Positions 1-8,763 of a stretch of DNA of 64,000 nucleotides are shown here, piece by piece. Numbering within the stretch: the stretch's first letter is position 1; the number at the start of each line of letters is the position of its first letter. Both the position numbers and the translations under genes were made by a program. The stretch is from positions 1,202,527-1,266,526 of the forward strand of contig NZ_LBMK01000003.1 of NCBI RefSeq assembly GCF_001005295.1, read 5' to 3'. The notes below the pieces were generated by a model. It had not been told where the DNA came from and made no database searches. It worked only from the letters and a program-made list of their open reading frames with translations. The stretch comes from Streptomyces yangpuensis (lineage in GTDB: Bacteria; Actinomycetota; Actinomycetes; Streptomycetales; Streptomycetaceae).

Positions 1-613
<613 letters not shown>

Positions 614-634
614 GGACGAAAGGCAAGCAGCCGG

Positions 635-976
635 ATGAACGACACGCACCGCGCCCTCATCGTCGCCCGCATGGCACCGGGTTCGGGCCCCGACATCGCC
701 GAGCTCTTCGCGGACTCCGACGCCGGTGAACTGCCGCGCCTGGTAGGGGTCACACGCCGGAGCCTCTTCCAGTTCGGCGACGTCTACATGCACTTCATCG
801 AGGCGGACCGGCCGCCCGGCCCGGCCATCGCCAAGGTCACGGAACACCCCGAGTTCCGCAGGCTGAGCGACCGGCTCCAGGCGTACATCAGCCCGCACGA
901 CCCGGAGACCTGGCGCAGTCCGAAGGACGCGATGGCCCACGAGTTCTACCGCTGGGAGAACCCCGGCGCGAAGTGA
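635..976 (+). CDS. whiE-ORFVII: TcmI-family polyketide cyclase
   Basis: A 113-residue small cyclase of the TcmI/WhiE ORFVII family (ferredoxin-like dimeric fold acting on late aromatic polyketide intermediates). Typical features are the ALIVARMAPGSGPDIAELF start, the RRSLFQFGDVYMHFIE strand pair and the HPEFRRLSDRLQAYISP helix. It is the last gene of the operon: a 14-bp hairpin follows 14 nt after the stop. The divergent hydroxylase often found beside whiE clusters is not present here. Confidence 0.85.
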   Translation: MNDTHRALIVARMAPGSGPDIAELFADSDAGELPRLVGVTRRSLFQFGDVYMHFIEADRPPGPAIAKVTEHPEFRRLSDRLQAYISPHDPETWRSPKDAMAHEFYRWENPGAK

Positions 977-990
977 CCCGGCGGCCCGGA

Positions 991-1022
991 CGGGACCCGC
1001 ACACCGGCGTGTGCGGGTCCCG
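991..1022 (+). terminator. Strong hairpin ending the spore-pigment operon
   Basis: A perfect 14-bp inverted repeat (left arm CGGGACCCGCACAC at 991-1004, right arm 1009-1022) with a CGGC tetraloop begins 14 nt after the cyclase stop. There is no U-tract, which is normal for streptomycete terminators. Confidence 0.75.
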
Positions 1023-1111
1023 CCGCGCGTCGGCCGCCCGCCCCGCCGCCGCGGCCTGCCACCGGCGGCCCGAGCGGAACAGCAGACAGCAGCAGAGGAG
1101 CAGGAGACGGC

Positions 1112-1819
1112 ATGAACCCGACCGACACCGACCACTTCCCGGCGGATCCGGGCCGCCCGCACGACGGTGAGCACCCGCGCACCTCGCTGCGCGCGCTCGT
1201 CCTGTCCGGGTCCTCGCGCACCGGCTCCGTCAACGTCCGGCTCGCGGCCCTCGTCGCCGCGACGGTGCGCGGCGCCGGGGCCGTCGCGGAACCCGTCACC
1301 CTCCGTGACTTCCCCATGCCGCCCTACGACGGCGACGCCGAGGCCGGCGACGGACTGCCGGAGGGCGCCCTCGCCCTGTGCAAACGGATCGAGTCCGCGC
1401 AAGCGCTGATCATCGCCTCGCCCGAGTACAACGCCTCCGTGCCGGGCGTACTGAAGAACGCCGTGGACTGGGTCTCCCGCTACCGTCCGCAGCCCTTCAA
1501 GGACAAGCAGACCCTGCTGGTCTCGGCCTCGCCCTCGATGGTCGGGGGCAACCGCGGACTGTGGGCCCTGCGCGTCCCCCTCGAACACCTCGGCGCCCGC
1601 GTCTACCCCGACATGTTCAGCCTGGCCGGTGCCCACCAGGCCTTCACCGAGGACGGCGCCCTGACCGACCCGGGCCTCGGCGAGCGGCTCACCGCCACGA
1701 TCGGCTCCTTCCTCGACCTCGTCGAGGCCGACACCCGCTACCTGTGCCTCCAGCGCCGCTGGTACGAGTTCCTGGGCGACCGCACCGACGCCCCGGTGAC
1801 CGCCCGCGCCCAGGACTGA
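1112..1819 (+). CDS. NADPH-dependent FMN reductase family flavoprotein
   Basis: This 235-residue protein has a flavodoxin-like fold. Around residue 27 begins the FMN phosphate loop (LVLSGSSRTGSVNVRL) and near residue 105 the family hallmark SPEYNASVPGVLKNAVDW. It would reduce FMN with NAD(P)H or act as a quinone or azo reductase; the substrate cannot be read from sequence. The ATG has a purine-rich site upstream (AGGAGCAGGAGACGGC). It lies after the whiE terminator, so co-transcription with the pigment genes is unlikely, although a reduced-flavin supply for a pigment monooxygenase is conceivable. Confidence 0.8.
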   Translation: MNPTDTDHFPADPGRPHDGEHPRTSLRALVLSGSSRTGSVNVRLAALVAATVRGAGAVAEPVTLRDFPMPPYDGDAEAGDGLPEGALALCKRIESAQALIIASPEYNASVPGVLKNAVDWVSRYRPQPFKDKQTLLVSASPSMVGGNRGLWALRVPLEHLGARVYPDMFSLAGAHQAFTEDGALTDPGLGERLTATIGSFLDLVEADTRYLCLQRRWYEFLGDRTDAPVTARAQD

Positions 1820-1882
1820 TCATCATCGGCCACGAGGGGTGAGCTATGTTTGGCGCGAGTGACATGAGAAGGAGGCCCTCCG

Positions 1883-2800
1883 GTGTCATCGGGGCAGCAG
1901 GCACGCGCGCAAGCGGCTGCGATCACGCCGAGCGGTCAGCCGGCCACCGAGGTCCGCCCTCCGGCCGACCGGCTCCTCGCGCTCTTCGACGGCCGCCGCC
2001 TGTCCCCGGGCCAGCGGCGCATCGCGCAGTACCTGATCGACCACCTCACCGAGGCCGCCTTCCTCTCGATCACCGAGCTCGCCGAGCGGGTCGGCGTCAG
2101 CCAGCCCTCGGTGACCCGCTTCGCGGCCTCCCTCGGCTTCAGCGGCTACCCGGCGCTGCGCGACGTGCTCCAGCCGATCGCGCTGAGCGCGGTGGCCGGC
2201 GCCCCGGACACCCGGGAGCAGATCCGTCGCAACGAACTGCAGGCCGCCGTCGACGCGGAGATCGAGAACCTGGAGAACGTGCGCCGGCTGCTCGCGGACA
2301 CCAACCAGGTCCTGGACATCGGCCGTGAGCTGGCCGCGTCGGTGCCGCTGACAATCCTCGGGCTGCGCATCTCGGTCTCCCTGGCGGAGTACTTCGCGTA
2401 CGCCGCCCGGCGGATCCACCCCGACGTGCGCCTCGTGACACGCGGCGGCAGCGTCGCCTTCGACGCGCTGCTCCAGTCCCGGGCGGCCGGCGGGACCTGG
2501 GTGCTGGCGTTCGCCATGCCGCGGCACGCCAAGGAGACCCTGTCCGCCATCCGGGCGGCCCGCAGTACGGGGCTGCGGGTGGTCCTGATCACCGATCCCA
2601 CCCTCGGGCCGCTGGTGGACGAGGCGGACGTGGCCCTGACGGCGGCGACCGGCTCCCGTCTGGTGTTCGACTCCTACGCGGCGCCCGGGATGCTTTCGGC
2701 GGCCCTGCTGCAGGCGATGGCGGACGCGGATCCCGAGCGGACGCAGGCCCGGCTGGAGGACTACGAGCACGTGGCCGACCAGCACGGCTTTTTCCTGTAG
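1883..2800 (+). CDS. MurR/RpiR family transcriptional regulator (HTH + SIS)
   Basis: A 305-residue regulator: an N-terminal HTH_6 domain at about residues 25-105 (AQYLIDHLTEAAFLSITELA, then VGVSQPSVTRFAASLGFSGY) followed by a SIS sugar-phosphate isomerase-like ligand domain at about 125-285. The GTG start is chosen for its strong AAGGAGG Shine-Dalgarno. RpiR proteins usually sense phosphosugars and control sugar or cell-wall amino-sugar genes; no such gene is adjacent here. A palindrome resembling RpiR boxes lies 56 nt after the stop (2857-2870). Confidence 0.88.
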   Translation: MSSGQQARAQAAAITPSGQPATEVRPPADRLLALFDGRRLSPGQRRIAQYLIDHLTEAAFLSITELAERVGVSQPSVTRFAASLGFSGYPALRDVLQPIALSAVAGAPDTREQIRRNELQAAVDAEIENLENVRRLLADTNQVLDIGRELAASVPLTILGLRISVSLAEYFAYAARRIHPDVRLVTRGGSVAFDALLQSRAAGGTWVLAFAMPRHAKETLSAIRAARSTGLRVVLITDPTLGPLVDEADVALTAATGSRLVFDSYAAPGMLSAALLQAMADADPERTQARLEDYEHVADQHGFFL

Positions 2801-2856
2801 CGGTTCGTAGCCGCTCCGCTCCGGCTTCACCAGGCGATATTCAGCCTTCGAGGTGC

Positions 2857-2870
2857 ATGAAATTTTTCAT
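2857..2870. promoter_or_regulatory. Candidate RpiR operator (TGAAA-type palindrome)
   Basis: ATGAAATTTTTCAT has 6-bp arms (ATGAAA/TTTCAT) around a TT spacer and matches the TGAAA-N-TTTCA pattern associated with MurR/RpiR family operators. It lies just after the rpiR-type gene and directly before an AT-rich, promoter-like stretch. In this very GC-rich DNA such an AT palindrome is unlikely by chance. Which regulator binds it is inference. Confidence 0.5.
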
Positions 2871-2900
2871 ACGCTTGCTTACTCGACGGTATATATGTTT
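2871..2900 (+). promoter_or_regulatory. AT-rich promoter-like stretch after the RpiR box
   Basis: The run TTGCTTACTCGACGGTATAT and the following ATGTTT form the most AT-rich segment for several kilobases. Candidate hexamers (TTGCTT, TATATA) are badly spaced, so no precise -35/-10 pair is claimed. A transcript from here would run rightward to the hairpin at 3043-3076. Confidence 0.3.
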
Positions 2901-3042
2901 ACTGACGACGGCGCTCCTGATCCACCAGATGCCAAGGAGGACGACCCCACGTCCTCTCGAACGCGCCGCGGTACGACGAACCTCCTCCTCACGTCGCGAC
3001 CGCGGGACGAGTCCAGGCTTACGGATCCCGCAGAGCGCCCAT

Positions 3043-3076
3043 GGCGGCCTCGGTCAACCCCTGGGCCGAGGCCGCC
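3043..3076 (+). terminator. 11-bp stem hairpin before the 3127 gene
   Basis: GGCGGCCTCGG (3043-3053) pairs perfectly with CCGAGGCCGCC (3066-3076) across a 12-nt loop, followed by CCTTCAG. It could end a short transcript from the promoter-like stretch at 2871-2900, or attenuate transcription into the next gene. Confidence 0.5.
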
Positions 3077-3126
3077 CCTTCAGAACGTCTCGATCAGAGC
3101 TTCGACACCACTCGGAAGTGACGAGA

Positions 3127-3513
3127 ATGCCCCAGACGGCCACGTTTACGCTCAGCCCGGACTGGCCCCTGCAGGTCAAGGCGCCAGGTACGCACGACTG
3201 GGAGCGCACGGCGACGCGCTGGCTGCGTGACCTCCTGCCGGCCCGCTACGGCGGCTACCTGACGCTCACCCGTCACCACGCGCTCCTCGCCCGGCACGTC
3301 CAGCTCCAGCTGCAGCACGAGATGCGCGCGGTGCGGGCGGCCCTGCAGACCAGCCGCGCCGAGCTGCCCACGATGGGCATAGCCGAGTCGGTCATCGAGA
3401 ACTCGATCAGGATGTACGCCCTGGAGCTGGAGCAGCTGAGCCGCCTCGCCCGCGGTGCGCGGCTCGTCTCGGACGCGCTCCTGGTGGGCACCCCCGCCCA
3501 GCGCCGGCGCTGA
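3127..3513 (+). CDS. Hypothetical protein, helical, 128 aa
   Basis: No family recognised. The ATG at 3127 is preferred over upstream in-frame codons because upstream residues are low-complexity Arg/Pro-rich and overlap the hairpin. The protein is mostly alpha-helical from residue 45 on (ARHVQLQLQHEMRAVRAALQ, then MYALELEQLSRLARGARLV), suggesting a small coiled-coil or helical bundle, with no signal peptide or TM segment. It is convergent with the Doc-like gene; the stops are 6 nt apart. Confidence 0.6.
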   Translation: MPQTATFTLSPDWPLQVKAPGTHDWERTATRWLRDLLPARYGGYLTLTRHHALLARHVQLQLQHEMRAVRAALQTSRAELPTMGIAESVIENSIRMYALELEQLSRLARGARLVSDALLVGTPAQRRR

Positions 3514-3519
3514 CCGGCC

Positions 3520-3894
3520 TCAGGCCGGCTGCCACGAGCGCAGCCGGGCGGCGACGTCGTAGACGCTGACGCGAAGCGTGCGGATGTCGGTGATCAGGTC
3601 GCGCCACTGCTCGTAGGAGGCCTCCACCGCCTTGCCGGAGGCCTCTATGTAGGCGACGGCGACCCCGTAGGCGAAGTACTCGTTCGAGGTGGGCAGCGGC
3701 CGGAGCAGCACGATCGCGTCCAGCAGGGCGGCCGCGCGCCAGTAGGCGTCGGGGTCGTCCACCTCCAGGCTGGGCGTGTTGACCCGGTGCCGGGCCACGG
3801 CGGCGACCAGGGCGGAGTGGTCGGCCACCGCCACGTCCTTGAACAGCGCCTCCTGCCGCTCCAGCAGCCAGCGGTGATCGATGTGCAGTTCCAC
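3520..3894 (-). CDS. Doc/Fic-like toxin-family protein, degenerate motif, no antitoxin seen
   Basis: A 124-residue protein from GTG 3894 resembling the short streptomycete proteins annotated as Fic-family toxin components: DHRWLLERQEA, then HSALVAAVARHRVNTPSLEV, AAALLDAIVLLRPLPTSNEY and VAVAYIEASG. The canonical HPFxxGN(G/K)R AMPylation/phosphotransfer motif is absent at the expected place, so catalytic activity is doubtful. A Phd-like or other antitoxin would normally lie directly upstream, but 3895-4079 contains only the divergent promoter region of the next gene. The upstream in-frame ATG (3984) would add a low-complexity tail and is not used. Confidence 0.55.
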   Translation of the reverse strand: MELHIDHRWLLERQEALFKDVAVADHSALVAAVARHRVNTPSLEVDDPDAYWRAAALLDAIVLLRPLPTSNEYFAYGVAVAYIEASGKAVEASYEQWRDLITDIRTLRVSVYDVAARLRSWQPA

Positions 3895-4079
3895 GCGTCC
3901 GAGTATCCCCGCCGCGGGCCCGGCCGTGGGGCTTTTCGGACCGGCCCGACGGCCGGTTCGCGGCGACCATCCCGTCCCGGCCACGGTGGCCGGATCGGAT
4001 CCGACCGCGCAAAGGTGTTCCGCAGCGGGACTTTGCCTCCTACGGTGCGTGCAGCACAGTTCCGGGACCAGGAGGCAGC

Positions 4080-4592
4080 GTGAAGCGCGAGATCGACATC
4101 GACATCGACCAGCTGGTGGCGGCCATGCGGGCGGTCGACGAGGCGGGGCGGCTCTTCGAGGAGGCGCTCGCGGCGTACGAGTCGCGCGGCCTCAAGCGCA
4201 CCAGCGACGACTTCATGGTGGCCGGCGGCTGCGTGCAGACGCTCCAGGGCGCCGAGGAGATGGCCCTGGGCACCCGGAAGTTCCTCGCCGAGCTCGCGCT
4301 GATCCTCGGCTACGCGACGGCGGGTGTCGAGGACCGGGTGGCCGCCCGGCCGACGGTGGTCCGCGCCGGATTCACCGGCATCGGCGGCGGCGGGGCCCGG
4401 ATGGCGCGCCCGCTGCTGGAACCCACGCTGCGGGGGCTGCGCCTGCTGCTCGACATCGACTTCTTCGAGCCCGCCTTCAAGGACGAGATCGAGGCGGTCG
4501 TCCTGGCCGAGAAGGCCACCTACCCCGACCCCGCCACGTTCCGCGTCCGGGCCTCGGCGGACGCCGCTGCCTCCGTCGGCCGGACGCGCTGA
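4080..4592 (+). CDS. Hypothetical protein, 170 aa
   Basis: Not recognised. The GTG start has a good AGGAGG site 5 nt upstream, and strong GC3 bias supports coding. The N-terminal half is acidic and helical (IDIDQLVAAMRAVDEAGRLF); the middle has a Gly-rich turn (FTGIGGGGARMARP). No signal peptide, TM helix or catalytic motif is evident. It diverges from the Doc-like gene. Confidence 0.65.
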   Translation: MKREIDIDIDQLVAAMRAVDEAGRLFEEALAAYESRGLKRTSDDFMVAGGCVQTLQGAEEMALGTRKFLAELALILGYATAGVEDRVAARPTVVRAGFTGIGGGGARMARPLLEPTLRGLRLLLDIDFFEPAFKDEIEAVVLAEKATYPDPATFRVRASADAAASVGRTR

Positions 4593-4635
4593 CTCCCGGG
4601 ATGCCGGACCGGGCCGCTCCGGCGAGGCTGGGGGT

Positions 4636-4884
4636 ATGCGTCACGCGCCCGTCGTCGTGCACCGGATCTTTCCCTCGGGAGGCCGGCAGGTGACCCTGCG
4701 GACCGCCGACCGGGAGGAGCCCCTCGGCCTGGCCCGTTCGGACGAGGACCTCATCGAGTTCCTGCGGCGTGCGGGCATGCCGGACCCCGACGACGTCGTC
4801 CTCGGCGGCGCCGAACTGGTGGAGTGGCAGTCCGACACCCCGCATGTCTACGAGGCCGACCCACCGACGGAGGACCTCCCCTGA
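4636..4884 (+). CDS. Small conserved-looking hypothetical protein, 82 aa
   Basis: Starts at ATG 4636 after GAGGCTGGGGGT. The product (RHAPVVVHRIFPSGGRQVTL, then LARSDEDLIEFLRRAGMPDP, ending PPTEDLP) is acidic and soluble with no recognised domain. GC3 bias and in-frame continuity support coding. The stop is 21 nt before the aldo/keto reductase start, and the promoter of that gene lies in between. Confidence 0.6.
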   Translation: MRHAPVVVHRIFPSGGRQVTLRTADREEPLGLARSDEDLIEFLRRAGMPDPDDVVLGGAELVEWQSDTPHVYEADPPTEDLP

Positions 4885-4893
4885 GCCTGGCCC

Positions 4894-4899
4894 TACTAG
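4894..4899 (+). promoter_or_regulatory. -10 element for a leaderless aldo/keto reductase mRNA
   Basis: TACTAG lies 6 nt before GTG 4906, the spacing typical of streptomycete leaderless transcripts. The sixth base is G instead of T, so the match is partial. Confidence 0.4.
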
Positions 4900-4905
4900 G
4901 GTGGC

Positions 4906-5871
4906 GTGGTGACGGACGAGGGTGTGGGCATGAACGACGACGACCGGGTGCTGTACGGGTGCATGGGCCTCGGCGGGAGCTGGGAGCCGGGACCGTACGG
5001 ACCTGGCGACATCGACGCCGCCGAGGCGGCTGTCGAGGCCGCCCTCGACAGCGGGATCACGGTCTTCGACCACGCCGACATCTACCGGCACGGCAAGTCC
5101 GAGGCGGTGTTCGGCGAGGTGCTCGCGCGGACGCCCGGTCTGCGGGACCGCATCACGCTGCAGACCAAGTGCGGGATCCGGCTCGGCGACGAGGACCGCC
5201 CGGGCCTGTACGACCTGCGCGGGGAGACCATCACCCGGCGGGTGGAGGAGAGCCTCACCCGGCTGAGGACGGACGTGATCGACGTCCTCCTGCTGCACCG
5301 CCCCGACCCGCTGGCGGACGTGGACTCCATCGCGGCGGCGCTGACCTCCCTGCACCGGCAGGGGCTGGTACGGCGCTTCGGCGTGTCCAACATGGGCGCC
5401 GCGCAGATCGCCCGCCTCCAGGCCCGGCTGGAGCTGCCGCTCGTGGCCAACCAGCTGGAGATGAGCCTGCACCAACGCGACTGGGTGGAGGCCGGGGTGC
5501 TGCTCAACACCCCCGCCGCCACGGCCAACGGCTTCCCCTTCGGCACCCTGGAACACTGCCGCGACCACGGCATCCGCCTCCAGGCGTGGGGGGCGCTGGC
5601 CCAGGGCCGGTTCACCGGCCGCCAGCAGACACCGGCCGAGCGGGCCACCGCCGGGCTGCTGGTCGAGCTGGCCCGGCGCAAGGGCACGACGCCCGAGACG
5701 GTCCTGCTGTGGTGGCTGATCCGGCACCCGTCGCGGATCGCCCCCGTCATCGGCACGGCCCGCCCCGACCGCATCCGCGCCTGCCGCGACGCGGCCGTGC
5801 GCGAACCCGACCTCACGCACGAGGAGTGGTACGAGCTCTGGGTCACGGCCCGCGGCGTCCCGCTGCCCTGA
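4906..5871 (+). CDS. Aldo/keto reductase family oxidoreductase (YdhF-like)
   Basis: A 321-residue (alpha/beta)8-barrel NADPH-dependent reductase of the YdhF subgroup. The catalytic tetrad is visible: Asp and Tyr in FDHADIYRHG, Lys in LQTKCGIRL and His in LLLHRPDPLAD; cofactor-binding segments include RRFGVSNMG and WGALAQGRF. Substrate unknown. GTG 4906 is favoured by the -10 element six bases upstream; ATG 4930 is an alternative that would remove eight residues. A small hairpin follows the stop. Confidence 0.85.
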   Translation: MVTDEGVGMNDDDRVLYGCMGLGGSWEPGPYGPGDIDAAEAAVEAALDSGITVFDHADIYRHGKSEAVFGEVLARTPGLRDRITLQTKCGIRLGDEDRPGLYDLRGETITRRVEESLTRLRTDVIDVLLLHRPDPLADVDSIAAALTSLHRQGLVRRFGVSNMGAAQIARLQARLELPLVANQLEMSLHQRDWVEAGVLLNTPAATANGFPFGTLEHCRDHGIRLQAWGALAQGRFTGRQQTPAERATAGLLVELARRKGTTPETVLLWWLIRHPSRIAPVIGTARPDRIRACRDAAVREPDLTHEEWYELWVTARGVPLP

Positions 5872-5891
5872 CCGGCGGACGCGCACGCCGG
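5872..5891 (+). terminator. Weak hairpin after the aldo/keto reductase
   Basis: CCGGCG (5872-5877) pairs with CGCCGG (5886-5891) immediately after the stop codon. The stem is only 6 bp but all GC. Confidence 0.35.
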
Positions 5892-6118
5892 CGGCCCAAG
5901 TCAGCACGCCGACACCGCGCAACCCGTACGGCTTCGCCGGCCTCCGCGGGGTGACGGCGACGGCACGCGGGCGCCGCAGCGGAGCCGTTCCGGCGGCGGT
6001 CCCGCGCGGCCGAGGTACCCGATTCTCATCCGTACTTGTGGGTACTGCGGCCGAATGGCGCCGGATTTGATAGTTCTGGACAGGTCCGGTGTGAAGAAAC
6101 CTGCGGGAAGGACTGGGC

Positions 6119-6292
6119 ATGTTCGATCTACTGCGCCCGGAGACCGTCATGTGCCCCTTCTGCAAGGCGACCGCCGCCGACGGCGCGGTGCGCACGCTGC
6201 GGACGGGGGCGGGCTCCCTCTCGGTGACCTGGCACGCCCTGAACTGCCCGCACTACGCGGCCGACCGCATCCTCGCCGAGCAGGAGAGCTGA
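6119..6292 (+). CDS. Small cysteine-motif protein, 57 aa
   Basis: A short ORF with a good GGGAAGGAC ribosome site before ATG 6119. It carries MCPFC near residues 11-15 and NCPHY near residues 44-48, so three cysteines plus a histidine could hold zinc in a minimal zinc-ribbon-like fold. GC3 bias is consistent with coding. No family recognised. It converges with the MFS gene. Confidence 0.6.
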   Translation: MFDLLRPETVMCPFCKATAADGAVRTLRTGAGSLSVTWHALNCPHYAADRILAEQES

Positions 6293-6312
6293 GGCCGGCA
6301 CCCGGGCCGGCG

Positions 6313-7617
6313 TCACGCCGCCGTGCCGGCCCCCGCACCGCTCGGCTCCGCCTCCCGGGCGGCCCGGCGGCGCAGCGCGTCCTCGTCGGTGTCCGCGTCG
6401 TACGAGATCAGCTTCGGCAGCAGCGCGGCCAGCACCGCCACCGAGGCCACACAGGCCAGCCCGCCGCTCCAGAAGGCCGGCCGGGTCCCCGTCCAGCCGG
6501 CCATGGTGCCCGCCCGGACCTGGCCGAGCTGGGGGCCCACGCTGTACGAGAGCACCTCGATGCCCGCCAGCCTGCCGCGCAGCTCCTCGGGGATCGTCTG
6601 GTTCCAGATCGTGGCGCGGCCCAGCCCGCTCAGCATGTCGGCGGCGCCCGCCACCGCGAGGCAGGCCAGCACCAGCCAGATGCCGGGCGCCACACCGGCC
6701 GCGGTGATCGCCAGACCCCAGACCGCCGCGCCGCACACCACCAGCAGCCCGTGCCGCCGCACCCGGGAGACCCAGCCGCTGGTCAGCCCCAGCAGCATCG
6801 AGCCCACCGCCCCGGCCGCGTACATCAGACCCAGCGCCCACACCGCGTCCAGCTCGTCCGCGAGGAACGGGAAGATCGTGTTCGGAAAGGCGAAGAGCAT
6901 CGCCGCGAGGTCCACGGCGTACGTGCCCAGCAGCACCGGCCGGCTCCAGGCGTAGCGCGCGCCCTCGGCGATCCCGCGCAGCGACGGACGTTCGGCGCCC
7001 TCGACGGGCGGAGCCGGATTGAGCCGCGAGCACAGCAGGACGGAGCCGAGGAAGCCCGCGACCGTGACGGCGTAGGCCGAGGCGTGACCGGCGTAGGCCA
7101 CGACCAGGCCGGCCAGCGCCGGACCGAGGATCGCCCCGAACTGGTAGCGAAGCCCGTTGAGCGCCGCGGCGGCCGTCAGCTGGTCGTGCGGCACGATCCG
7201 CGCCATCAGCGAGTCCAGGGCCGGCCGCTGCAGCCCGGCGAGGGCCGACACGCCCGCCGCGACCACGTACAGCGGCCAGAGCAGCGGGTCGGGCAGCAGC
7301 GCGTTCACCAGGAGTACCAGGGCCAGCACCCCTAGCCCGGCCTCGGTCAGCAGGATCATCCGCCGCCGGTCGACCGCGTCCGCGAGCGCGCCCCCGTACA
7401 GTCCGAAGACCACCAGCGGGACCAGCTCCACCGCACCCATCGCGCCGACGGCCAGCGGTGAGCCGGTCAGGTGCTTGATCTGCAGCGGCAGCGCGATCAT
7501 CGCCATGAAGGAGCCGAAGTACGTCACCGTCCCCTGGTAGAACAGGAGCCGGAAGTCACGGCTGGAACGCCACGGGGCGAGGTCGGGCAGTACGGCCGTC
7601 AGTCGGGAGGTGCTCAC
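6313..7617 (-). CDS. MFS transporter, EntS/MFS_3-like exporter
   Basis: A 434-residue polytopic protein with about 12 hydrophobic helices (DFRLLFYQGTVTYFGSFMAM at the start). The loop 2-3 region has GGALADAVDRRRM, and AALNGLRYQFGAILGPALAG is typical of the EntS-like drug/siderophore efflux branch. GTG 7617 is preferred to an upstream ATG because the extra residues are an Arg-rich tail. It is divergent from the AI-2E family permease. Substrate unknown. Confidence 0.85.
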   Translation of the reverse strand: MSTSRLTAVLPDLAPWRSSRDFRLLFYQGTVTYFGSFMAMIALPLQIKHLTGSPLAVGAMGAVELVPLVVFGLYGGALADAVDRRRMILLTEAGLGVLALVLLVNALLPDPLLWPLYVVAAGVSALAGLQRPALDSLMARIVPHDQLTAAAALNGLRYQFGAILGPALAGLVVAYAGHASAYAVTVAGFLGSVLLCSRLNPAPPVEGAERPSLRGIAEGARYAWSRPVLLGTYAVDLAAMLFAFPNTIFPFLADELDAVWALGLMYAAGAVGSMLLGLTSGWVSRVRRHGLLVVCGAAVWGLAITAAGVAPGIWLVLACLAVAGAADMLSGLGRATIWNQTIPEELRGRLAGIEVLSYSVGPQLGQVRAGTMAGWTGTRPAFWSGGLACVASVAVLAALLPKLISYDADTDEDALRRRAAREAEPSGAGAGTAA

Positions 7618-7692
7618 GGCAGGCCATCGTGCGCCGCCCGCCCGACCGGGGCAAAGGGTTTTCTTCCGGGCCCGCCGTGGCACCCATGGTCC

Positions 7693-8763
7693 ATGCCGCC
7701 GCCGGTGTCACCGTTCCTGCGTACAGCCGCGTCGTACGCCTGGCGCCTGCTGGTCGTCGGCGCCGCCGTCTACGTGGTCTTCGCCCTGCTGGGCAAGTTC
7801 CACGAGATCGCCGTCGCGGTCTTCCTCGGCCTCGTCGTCACCGCCCTGCTGTGGACGCCCACCCGTCGCCTCGCCCGGGCCGTGCCCCGGACGATCGCCG
7901 TCGCCGTGAGCCTCCTCGGCAGTGCGCTGCTCCTGCTGGGCGTGCTGACCCTGGTCGGCGAGGCGGTGGCGGGGGAGACCACGACCCTGGCCCGGGAGTT
8001 CCGCGCGGGACTCGCCAGCATCGAGGCCTGGCTGGAGAAGCCGCCCTTCCGGCTGAACCGGCAGGCCCTCTCCGACGTCCAGTCCCGGATCGGCGAGTAC
8101 CTCTCCAGCCACCGCTCCACGGTCCTCAGCCAGGCGGTCAGCGGAGCGGGCCGCCTCGTCCACGTTCTCACCGTCCTCGCCCTCGCCGTCTTCTGCTCCT
8201 TCTTCTTCCTGCACGGCGGCGACCGCCAGTGGGCGTGGTTCTGCGACCAGCTGCCCGGGACGGCACGGGAACGCGTGACGATCGCCGGCCGCGCGGGCTG
8301 GCGCACCTTCACCGGATACACCCACGGGATCGTGGTGGTCGCGGCGACGAACGCGGTCCTCGTGGGGCTGGCGCTGTACCTCCTCGGGGTCCCGCTGGCC
8401 GTGCCGCTGGCGCTGCTGGAGTTCTTCGCCGCCTTCATCCCCCTCATCGGGTCACCGGTCGCACTGGCGGTCGCCGCGGTGGTCGCCCTCGCCGCGAAGG
8501 GCCCGCTCGTCGCGGGGATCGTCGTCGCGCTCATCGTGGTCATCGGCCAGATCGAGGGACACGTGCTGCATCCGCTGGTGATGAGCCGGGCCGTCCGCCT
8601 GCACCCGCTGGTCGTGGCGATCTCTGTGGTCGCGGGCGCGATCGCCGCCGGCGTGGTCGGCGCCGTGGTCGCGGTCCCGCTGGTCTCCGTCGTCTGGTCG
8701 GTCCACTCGGCCCTGCGCGACGCCCGCGGCCCGCTTCCTGCACAATCGCCTGATGAGCGATGA
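7693..8763 (+). CDS. AI-2E family transporter (PF01594-type permease)
   Basis: A 356-residue membrane protein with the UPF0118/AI-2E exporter layout: two TM helices at the N-terminus, a soluble segment (residues about 100-150), a TM near residue 160 and four or five helices after residue 210, with the conserved region LEFFAAFIPLIGSPVAL and GQIEGHVLHPLVMSRAVRL. Family members export small molecules or act as Na+/H+ antiporters. It overlaps the oligopeptidase gene by 11 nt, so the two are coupled. Confidence 0.85.
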   Translation: MPPPVSPFLRTAASYAWRLLVVGAAVYVVFALLGKFHEIAVAVFLGLVVTALLWTPTRRLARAVPRTIAVAVSLLGSALLLLGVLTLVGEAVAGETTTLAREFRAGLASIEAWLEKPPFRLNRQALSDVQSRIGEYLSSHRSTVLSQAVSGAGRLVHVLTVLALAVFCSFFFLHGGDRQWAWFCDQLPGTARERVTIAGRAGWRTFTGYTHGIVVVAATNAVLVGLALYLLGVPLAVPLALLEFFAAFIPLIGSPVALAVAAVVALAAKGPLVAGIVVALIVVIGQIEGHVLHPLVMSRAVRLHPLVVAISVVAGAIAAGVVGAVVAVPLVSVVWSVHSALRDARGPLPAQSPDER

